From the NCBI GenBank assembly GCA_023548195.1, contig JAJHZJ010000419.1, positions 431,185-495,184 of the forward strand: a DNA stretch of 64,000 nucleotides, in the 5' to 3' direction. The DNA is from Bettongia penicillata ogilbyi. Its lineage: Eukaryota; Chordata; Mammalia; Diprotodontia; Potoroidae. Positions 56,061 through 64,000 of this stretch are shown here, one piece after another (the stretch's first letter is position 1; each line of letters begins with the position of its first letter). Under the pieces are notes generated by a model, which saw only the letters and a program-made list of their open reading frames with translations, did no database searches and was not told the origin of the DNA. The position numbers were made by a program, and so were the translations under genes.

Positions 56061-57329
56061 GGTACATCTTTGTATTGATCAGAAAAGGTAAATTTTGAAC
56101 AGAACTTTTAAGAATTTTACAAAACTTTATACAGTAGTCTACAGAAGCATTTTACTTTTCACACTTTAAAAGGAAAATATCTCTACTCTGGCCTCATTAC
56201 TTGTACGATATTCACCTCTTTCCTTCACAGAAGGAAGCATCTGGAAAGATTCCAAGCAATTATTTAATCAGTTTTGTACATCTTGAGGTGTAGATTCATT
56301 TATGCTGGGGGAGAACTAAACAGAACTAGTGTAGTCTACAGAAAGCTGGCTTTGCAAACGAGCTCCAGGGAAAACTCATAGCCTAAGCTGGAAGAAGGGC
56401 TTTATTAAATAGCAAGCAGATATTTTTCACTACACCTGGTAGGTCTCTAATTAAAGGGCTTGAATCATTTACCCCCATTTTTCATTTTAATTAATTATTC
56501 AGGGCTCAATTCATCCCCATTGCTAAATGATCAGAAAATTCCCACTAAGAAGGGAATTGTTGTTGCCGTTACTGTGGGGCAGCAGAATTTTGAAGGAGTT
56601 GTTTTTCTATAAAATCTCTTCTATACTCATAGTTTAGGGTCTGAATTTTTGCCTTGTCTTGAGAAATGTATTCTCATCTCCCTGTGAAATCCCATGTCAA
56701 TATGAATTACTTAATCTTTTTTTTCTTTTAGTTATTAAAGAATATCCAGACAGAGTTGGTAGATGACCACCAGAAAATGCAACAGAATGAATTTTCTTCA
56801 AGAAAGACAAGAAAAAGTCATAGTGAGTCATTTTTTTTTCTCACCCAGATTATCCAAGGGACACAGAGAGGTCTATAGACAACAGGGATGAAGATGGTAA
56901 AGATCTCTATGCCTTGACAGTTGAAGGGAGGATTCTACTGCCCAGCGGTGGAAATAGGATTGAACTGGAATGTTAGAAAAGGAAGCATCGGAACAAAAGG
57001 AAATCTCAGGAGATCCTTGAACTTGTGTTGGGTGTAGGAGTAGGTGCCATCTCATGGTTCTATCATCCATATCTGAGTCTCAAATCACAGACAAGGGTAA
57101 AAAGAAAATTTAATGAGGAAGCATAGTCCATAGCTATGAACAGGGCAAGGAATAAATTGCAGAACCATATTTGTGTGACTCTGAGCTTAGCAATGGAGTA
57201 GTGACTTGCCTTTGGTTCATCACATAAACCTGCAGAGAAATAAACAGGGGAAAGTCCCAAAGCAAAGGGGCAAAAGAAATTTATTCACTGTGAGCCTGTA
57301 AAATCTTTCAGTGGTCTAAATGATACTGA
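56061..57329. other. Unassigned
   Basis: No gene seen. The part 57075-57300 has LTR-like wording on the minus strand (an 'aataaattt' word followed by 'gggactttcccctgtttatt'), but no ends can be defined. Confidence 0.35.
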
Positions 57330-58304
57330 GTCCAGTAGTAATCTAATGACAAGCTAGCAGCTTTAAACCTAAGTCTGGACATTGAAGAGTTCATATCAGG
57401 AGGCAGTGAACTGACCTTATCTTGAGCTACACCATTTTGGAAATATTGATAATTTGTAGGCCCCCAGATCAAGTTGTAGAAACAATAGAATAGGAAGATA
57501 TAAACATTCAGAGGCGTAAGTCAGTCCCCCACAGCATAGTATGCAAAGTTTAGCACTAGCATAAAATCCAAAGTTAAGAAGTAGGCTAGAAGAATAAACA
57601 ATATAAAACAAAAAACAAAAAAAAGAGTCTGATCATAAAGAGCTATTATGGTGACAGGGAAATTCAAGACACAAACCCAGAAGTAAAGAATTACTTGAAA
57701 ACATCTACAATCAAAACTCAAAGAAAAATGCAATTTGTACACAAACCTAAAAAGAATTAAAGAGTTAAAGAATAAAATAGTATTTTTAAAGAAAAAAATT
57801 AAACCAAATGAGACTTATAGAGAAAAGATGAAAATAGAATCAATTGTTTGGTAAAGAGATACAAAACCTTGTTGAGGTACAAAGTAATTCCTTAAAATTA
57901 GAACTGACTAAATAGAAGGGAATGACTCTGTGAGACATCAAAAAAAAGTCAAAAGATGAAAAATAGGAGAAAATTAAAAATCTCACAGGAAAAACAATTA
58001 TCCTGGAAAACAGTTCAGGGAGAGATATCATAAGAATCATTAGATGATCTCATAATCACAAATACCAACAAGAAAAAACAACAAAAAAGAGTATAAACAT
58101 CATATTTCAAGAAATCATACAACTTCCCAGATATTTTGGAGCCCATGGGAGAAGTAGAAATTGAAACATTATACCAATCACTTATGATAGAAACACCAAA
58201 ATGAAAAGTTCCAGGAACATTTGTAGATGAAATCTGGAGTTCCATGGTCAAGGAGGGGAAAAAAAAAAAAACAATAGCAAACAGTCAGAAAGAACTTAAG
58301 CACT

Positions 58305-58900
58305 TGTAACAGCAAAGACTCAGACATATGTAGGAGGGGGACCTGCTAGCACAGGTTCTTTAATCTGTTTTTTCTAAAAGGAAAGGCAATTTTGAGGAAA
58401 TCAACAATCACTTTAGTCAGGCATGCATATCATTCACCAAGTTTAGGGGAAAAAGTCTGTACCCTGAACATTAGAGAAAATACAGAAAAATTAAAGATCA
58501 ACAGGCAATGCTTCCAGCTGCCTGACAGTAAGCAGTGCATACATCACAAATCAACAGACAGATAACCGTTTGACCATACATACATACATAATTACCAGAG
58601 AGAGAAGCACCAACATCTGAGTTTTCAAAATGGTGGGTGTGAGGGGTTGGAGGGAGTTTTGGGAGGCTGTGCTTAGAGACTTCCCAGAGTCTCATCTGGC
58701 ACACAAATCTTCTTCCAAAAGCTAAGCCCCAAAGTAAAACCTCTCCTCAGAGTATTTATACATTTTTCAGAGGCAGAGGGCATCACAACCCTTGAGAACC
58801 AGTGCCTCTATTCAAAAATTAACAAAAGATACTTGAGATCTATTGATAGGTGGAGAAGATCTTTAACTCTTCCCCCTACCCACTATTAATCTGAAGTGAC
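58305..58900 (+). mobile_element. LTR-like insertion (candidate solo LTR)
   Basis: A block of about 600 bp interrupts the ORF1 match ('cagtcagaaagaacttaagc' before, 'gtcatattcaggatctcaca' after). It starts TGTAAC, contains a TATA-like 'gagtatttatac' at 58751-58762 and has the mixed composition of an LTR. The right boundary and target duplication are not settled, so the class is a proposal. It is not similar to the LTR at 35287. Confidence 0.5.
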
Positions 58901-59069
58901 CATTACGGTACCATGAAGTCATATTCAGGATCTCACACAAAAAGAGAGATTTAAAATATGATGTTCCAGAAAGCAATGGATCTAGATTTGTAATTAAGAA
59001 TAACCTACACTTCAAAATGAAATTTTGCTAGAAGTTACAATAGGCAATGAATTAAGATCAATACTGAGC

Positions 59070-59105
59070 ATAGTGCGTGTGTATGTGTGTGTGTGGGGGG
59101 GGGTG
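59070..59105. repeat. (GT)n with G-run
   Basis: GT dinucleotides followed by ten consecutive G's. Confidence 0.9.
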
Positions 59106-59944
59106 CATGTAAGATGTAAGGCTTAGGAACTCTAATCAACACAATAAGCAACCATAATTCCAAAAGACTCTTGATGGAATATATTATACACCTCTACATA
59201 GAGAAGAGATATACTCATAGTAAAGAATGAAGCATAGGGTTTTTTCTTCATCTGTTTTTTTTTTTCTTTCTTTAATGGGGGTAGGTATAGCTAATGGCTC
59301 ATGTGGCTATTTGTTTTGATTAACTATACACAATTGTAGTGGGTTTTATTTTGCTTTGCTTTTCTGAAGTTGAGTGGAAAGGAGGGAAAAAGAGAATTTA
59401 GAAATGAAATTAAAATAAAATTTTAAAAAATGGGAATCATAATGACTTTCATTCCATATGAAGTAGTAATGAGGCATAAATGAGATAATATGCAAAGCAA
59501 TTCACACACTTTAAAAGGTTTCAAAAAAACCAGAAATCATCATTAAAATCATCAATCTTGCTATAATTTTTGGGTGGAGTTATGGCAGAAACAGTGTTAT
59601 TCTCGTATTTAATATTCTATACATGACTGCTTATTATAATTGAATAAAATTAATAAAATGAAAGTTAATTGCTAGTAGCAGTAGTAGTCACAGTGTCAAT
59701 ATCTTTTTTAAAAAGAATGTCCATATTACTATATGAATTCTCTTAAAAGCCATATCTTAATGACCCATATCTTTAACTTAAAACATTTAAATACTCAGAA
59801 AATTAGAAGTTTGAAATTAAATTATAAATATGTACAAATTTAAAGCTCAACTACTACTGTGCCTATGTTTTCAACAGTGTAGGGAATTCGTGGACCCCTC
59901 TAGCGATGTGTAATCACACCTGAACTTCATTTTATATTCCCCAA

Positions 59945-60055
59945 AAGGTTGCTGAGATTTTAAGTGACTTGTCCATAGTGAATAACTATGTCAGAGGCAA
60001 AAACTGAACTTTGGGATGCATATCTATCCACAGTACTATACTGCTTCTCTCTTCC
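59945..60055 (-). mobile_element. MIR/CORE-SINE
   Basis: 'ttaagtgacttgtccatagt', 'tgtcagaggcaaaaactgaa', 'cagtactatactgcttctc' in reverse MIR order. Intervals 59438-59944 and 60056-61059 show no other assigned feature apart from a purine tract at 60330-60382. Confidence 0.7.
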
Positions 60056-61059
60056 TTATAGATGAGTAAAATAGAAGCATGCTTACTGATTTAAAAAAAA
60101 AAATTATGACCTGAACAAACAGATAAAATGGGCATTTCCATATACATGACAATACAGAGTAAAAAGGAAAATTGTACATGAAAATGCAGATTTCTAGTCT
60201 CTTCAACTTGCTTTTCTTTAAAGTATATATTGTCAAAGCTGCTCTACTTGTGCATAGTTTTTCCTGTCCCTACTATTCTGTTTTCTACATTTAAAATAAG
60301 AAGTCTCAATGATTCTTTTTTAATTGAAATGGAGAAGAAAAGAGAAGAGAAAATTAAAGAAAGAAGAAAAGAAAGAAAAGTTTTTGTAATAAATGAATAA
60401 TTAAGCAAAACAAATTCTCATACTAACTGTCCAAAAAGGATGATATTGAAATTCCAAATTACTTCTCTAACAAAGCTAACCTACACTAATTTTTTTCTTG
60501 ACTGCCATGACATTTATAGATGATGTCACAACTTTCACTGATTAATGATTCCTTGTCATTCACATGACTGTTTTATGCTCTCCAACTAGATTCTAAGTTG
60601 CTAAAGATATGACCCTTGTGAAATAGATCAACTTAATATGTTCCAATTAGATAAGGATGTAACAAGAAAATAGTTGTCAACATGTTTTGTAAAGTTCAAA
60701 GTATTGGAAAAATGTAAGTATAGCTCATATAGATATAGATACTGGGGTGAGAGCCCAATTCTTAAAGCCTACCTTGCCTGGACCTCATTATATAATGTAT
60801 TATTGATATTGTTGAATAACCAAGCTAAAAATAATAATATGGCTCACTGTTAGTTACAATTAGTGATTTCTACTCATACTGAGTGCTACACTCCAGGTTC
60901 CTTCTCTATTCACTGCCTTGTAGGATTTGAGAGCATACTCTAGAGGGCTTTAAACCCCTTTAGCTCTGAAATTCATACTCTGATGACTCTTTTGTCCTGA
61001 ATGAAGAATACCTTATACAGTCCACTATAAATCTATGCTGGATTCAACGTGTTTGTTTC

Positions 61060-61392
61060 ATTTTAATCTCCCACCTAGCCAACTACCAAGGTGCTTCCTA
61101 CAGCCACTCCCTCCGATCTCACTTTCTTTACAATTCTGGAAAACAAATCAATATTTCATCGTTACTAGAAGGGAAGCATCAATTTAGTTATCTATGGTTT
61201 AACTCTATATTTCTAAGACTTTCTGAACCAAAATGATGCCCCTCTTTGACCACCAAACCTAAATGTTTTTCTGCCCCATTAGAATAAAATTCCTTGAAGG
61301 GACAGTTTGCACTTTTGGATTTGCATCTTTACTTCTTAACACAGTTCTTGGCACAGAGTAAGTATTCAATATTTGTTTCATTCATTTATTTA
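61060..61392 (+). mobile_element. L2 LINE 3' end
   Basis: Sense L2 3' UTR: 'ccccattagaataaaattcc', 'ttgaagggacagtttgcact', 'aacacagttcttggcacaga', 'gtattcaatatttgtt'. The upstream part (before about 61250) is less certain. Confidence 0.75.
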
Positions 61393-61695
61393 ATCCCAAC
61401 TTCATACTTTAATGTATTATTTTTATATTTTATTTCCTTAAGCAATTCCTATTTTTTCTTATGTTAGCAAAAATAAAAAAGGAAAGCTGTCTTCTCAGTT
61501 TTTATTAAATGCTTCATTATGACCAAGAAGTAATCCTAGGTTCTCAAAAGCTATTATAACAGAGCAGAAATTGTAGCCACTTTTACTAGTAACCTGGAAC
61601 TGTTCATGCTGTGTGCATATGGTTTGAAGAGAGGGTCATTATAAGATTGACAATGCAATGATAAGTCTTGTAAATACTTAGAGAGTCTAAAAAAG

Positions 61696-61907
61696 CAAGA
61701 GTTCTGAATCTTTTTTTCATATATCCTGGATCCTTTAGCAATTTGGTAAAGTAATTAGACCCCTACTTAGCAAAAAAATGTTTGTTGCCTATATTCATAA
61801 TTGAAGACAATGATAAATTTCAGTTTGAGATTTGTGAAAACGTAGACGTATTTTTTCCCCCATCCAAGTTCCTTGGAGTTCATGAACTCCAGGTTAAAAA
61901 TACCTTT
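61696..61907 (+). mobile_element. Ancient hAT-like MITE
   Basis: Begins 'caagagttctgaatcttttt' and ends 'caggttaaaaatacctt', diverged inverted ends. The interior 'gttgcctatattcataattg' and 'cagtttgagatttgtgaaaa' is the other half of the family seen at 41433. Possible target duplication gtctaaaa/tactaaaa (six of eight) if the ends are shifted by a few bases. Confidence 0.6.
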
Positions 61908-62024
61908 ACTAAAATACAGAGCATTTGAAATCAGGAAGGAGCACTCACATTGGCGAAATCATAAATGTTTGAAGTATAAATACCTATATACTTAGTTTAA
62001 AATACTTAATTTATCAATGCTAAT

Positions 62025-62165
62025 GAAAGATAGCATGGCATAATGGATAGAGTCATAATGACTTTGGAGTCAGCTAGACCTGGCTTCACATTCTGTCTCT
62101 GACATATACTGGCTGTGTAATATTATATATTGGCTTAAACTCTGAGGGCCTTGGGCAATTCTCTA
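62025..62165 (+). mobile_element. MIR/CORE-SINE
   Basis: 'gatagcatggcataatggat', 'tttggagtcagctagacctg', 'tctctgacatatactggctg', 'gggccttgggc'. The head is well preserved. Confidence 0.8.
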
Positions 62166-63124
62166 TCCTTTTAAGTTGGGTAGCCCTTACTGAACTGCAA
62201 TAGGAGAGGACATTTTTTTGATTGGGAGTTCTTATAGCATGGATACAATAAACAAAATACAAATAAAAAAAAGACTCCTGCTAACAGTCTGATTGTAAAT
62301 ATTACAAAGAGATTTGATAGACCAACACAAAATGAGTCAGCCATTAATTTTGACCCCCTTTGTTCTACATATAGTAGGTATTTAATGAGTATTGAAAATT
62401 TTTGCCATAGTAATAAGGCACGCTAAACTCATATTTTACTTTCTTAAAACTCTCTAATTCCACAAAAGCAAACCAACTTCAAGTTTCAACTTTCTGACCA
62501 GGTCAAAAGACATGTCAAATATTGTCTTAGTTGAAAGGCAGTGCCTTCCTCAACACTGAAGGAAAAACAGTTAGAATAATCCACATACTTTCTTGTGATG
62601 AAGTGTAAATATCCTCAGGGGTGAGGTGAATCTATGACAATGGAGATAAGACAGAAACAAAATGACAAAAAAAAACATACCCCTGCAAATGAAACAAAAA
62701 CCTTTAGGCTAAAAACATTTAAAATGGTGAATTGAAAAGCTTAGAGTAACAATTGGAAACAAAATACTTTCTGGGAAGAATTCAGATTTTTTTTTTCTTC
62801 AGGAACTTTAGCAAGAAATTGATTTCCTCTTATATTATTTGTTCATAATAGAAATATCTATTATTGGCAGATTTGCTGATGAACATGTAGAATTCATCAT
62901 TTGGCTTGCCTGCCTTTGACCAAAAATAAAACCTTGCTTCTACTTAGCTCTGAGAGCTTCTATATTTACTTTTGCTTTGGCAAATATACATGCATACTTA
63001 CAAACATGTATACAAGTATGAGCACATTAATATCTATACCTTCTCTGATGAATTTGTAATCCTCTTTACATTCAATTGAAATAATTTGTTATTCTACATA
63101 TAGTATCTAAAATATTCTCCCTAC
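62166..63124. other. Unassigned
   Basis: A short L2-like terminus ('catatagtaggtatttaatg') lies at 62368-62392. Otherwise no gene or repeat is recognised. Confidence 0.35.
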
Positions 63125-63800
63125 GACATGTCTTATTATGCCTTTTCTCTGCTTCACATTCTTCGATGGCTCTTTGCTGACTTTATGATAAAATGTAGAC
63201 TCCTCAGACTGGAATAGAAGGCATTCCACAAACTGGCTCCAATTTATTTTCCCAGCAGTCACTGATTACTCTCCTTCAACTTCTCTGTGAAGTCTTCCCT
63301 GATCTCCCTAAATGCTAGTATCTGATCTCCATCAGATTCCCACAGGACAATTTAAGTTATTTGAGGGCAGTTTCTCTTTCATTTTCACTCTTTGTTTCCT
63401 GGCTGCATGGCTGGGAAACATGGAACACTCCAATTTCCAATGTAATGAAAATTAGTATTATCCAAAAGGTAATATAAAGGTACATGGTAGGCGTGGGTAA
63501 GATAGGATGTTATCAAATAAATATATGAATGAAAAAGATGGATTAGTAATGAGAGCAAGAGATAACTAACACGTTCCATTGCTAAGCTTTCTATGTCAAA
63601 AGAAACTGAGGAAGGACCTCACAATATTAAATTATTTTTCTTGAGTACTCTTAGGGAGAACTATGACAAGAGTAACACCTTCTAATAAAAGTTGAAGGAA
63701 TTTCCCAATTAAAGAGATCAAAAAGTCTCTGGATTAATTAGAGTAGTCAAAGTGCCTAGCACAGTGCCTTTATTTTTAGTAGGTGTTTAATAGTGATATT
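63125..63800 (+). mobile_element. L2 LINE, two separated pieces
   Basis: 63125-63405 is late L2 ORF2/3' UTR ('tgataaaatgtagactcctc', 'cttctctgtgaagtcttccc', 'tttgagggcag'). 63745-63800 is the L2 terminus ('gtgcctagcacagtgccttt', 'taggtgtttaatagtg'). About 340 bp of unassigned sequence between them could be an insertion. The window's last 200 bases are unassigned. Confidence 0.65.
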
Positions 63801-64000
63801 TAAATTTACATGGAATTTAATCAAACTAATTAGCATGCATATAGAAAATTGAACACTAGACCTATCATGTAATCTATTATACTCTGACACCACTTTCTCA
63901 GAGTTAAGCTACTAAGACTTGCTTTGACGGTTTCAGAGGGCACCTAAGGGCTCTGGGTATCCTTCTCTAATGCCATTGATTTGAGGCCCTATTTCAGATT

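Larger units (their letters stand above)
57330..59437 (+). mobile_element. L1/HAL1-type element split by an LTR-like block
   Basis: Order of parts: 5' UTR ('ggcccccagatcaagttgta', 'tatggtgacagggaaattca'); ORF1 coiled coil and RRM, 57700-58300, with many stops ('catttgtagatgaaatctgg', 'agttccatggtcaagg'); a foreign block from 58305 to about 58900; late ORF1/post-ORF1 from about 58905 ('gatgttccagaaagcaatgg'); a (GT)n-G patch; and an L1-type 3' UTR ending in an A-rich tail ('aaataaaattttaaaaaatg'). No ORF2 is visible between ORF1 and the 3' UTR. It is older than the other copies. Confidence 0.7.

Noticed and set aside
1..64000. CRISPR arrays, operons, phage or plasmid features
   Set aside because: Repeat content is that of a mammalian nuclear genome; no direct-repeat/spacer periodicity or prokaryotic gene was seen.

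Overview
The window looks like non-coding nuclear DNA from a marsupial. An opossum such as Monodelphis would fit, but the species cannot be settled from sequence alone. The case rests on repeat content. There are tRNA-derived SINEs opening with the 'ggggcagctaggtgg' head and ending in RTE-type tails, half-L1 (HAL1) and L1 elements whose 5' ends read 'agagccaagatgg', many decayed L2 and MIR/CORE-SINE copies, RTE 3' ends, hAT fossils and LTR pieces. Base composition is AT-rich and CpG-poor. I found no exon, intact gene, functional RNA gene, CRISPR array or prokaryotic feature. The longest open frames (up to 179 codons) lie in repeats, purine-rich tracts or unassigned sequence. All family names come from recognition by eye, not from a database search.

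Layout. 0.4-3.3 kb: nearly full-length HAL1, minus strand. 4.7-8.5 kb: L2 and RTE ends and a compound AT satellite. 8.6-17.3 kb: three tRNA-SINEs, an L1 ORF2 remnant, and L2 and MIR pieces. 17.3-20.3 kb: largely repeat-free to my eye. 21.0-24.6 kb: L1 mosaic, microsatellite, histone H3.3 retropseudogene (minus) and a 3'-truncated L1. 24.8-27.4 kb: two inverted copies of an unidentified repeat. 28.2-28.7 kb: hAT fossil. 30.6-30.9 kb: 7SL RNA retropseudogene with tail. 34.4-37.0 kb: plus-strand L2 split by a solo LTR with target-site duplication, with a sister LTR nearby. 38-43.9 kb: MIRs, an RTE end and a minus-strand L2 whose 5' part is inverted. 44.2-45.2 kb: 5'-complete, 3'-truncated L1 between direct repeats. 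46.3-50.2 kb: an L2 split by a rearranged HAL1 and then by an L1 3' end, both with target-site duplications. 50-64 kb: sparse repeats, a hairpin MITE, hAT fossils, and an L1/HAL1 split by an LTR-like block.

There is no gene pathway to describe. The relations here are nesting and order of insertion. Ancient L2, MIR and hAT copies form the substrate. L1 and HAL1 inserted later and probably supplied the enzymes that copied the H3.3 and 7SL transcripts. RTE elements probably mobilised the tRNA-SINEs. The most useful observations are the retropseudogenes, the inverted-5' L2, the solo LTR, the HAL1 inverted duplication, and the L1 that has direct repeats but no 3' end.
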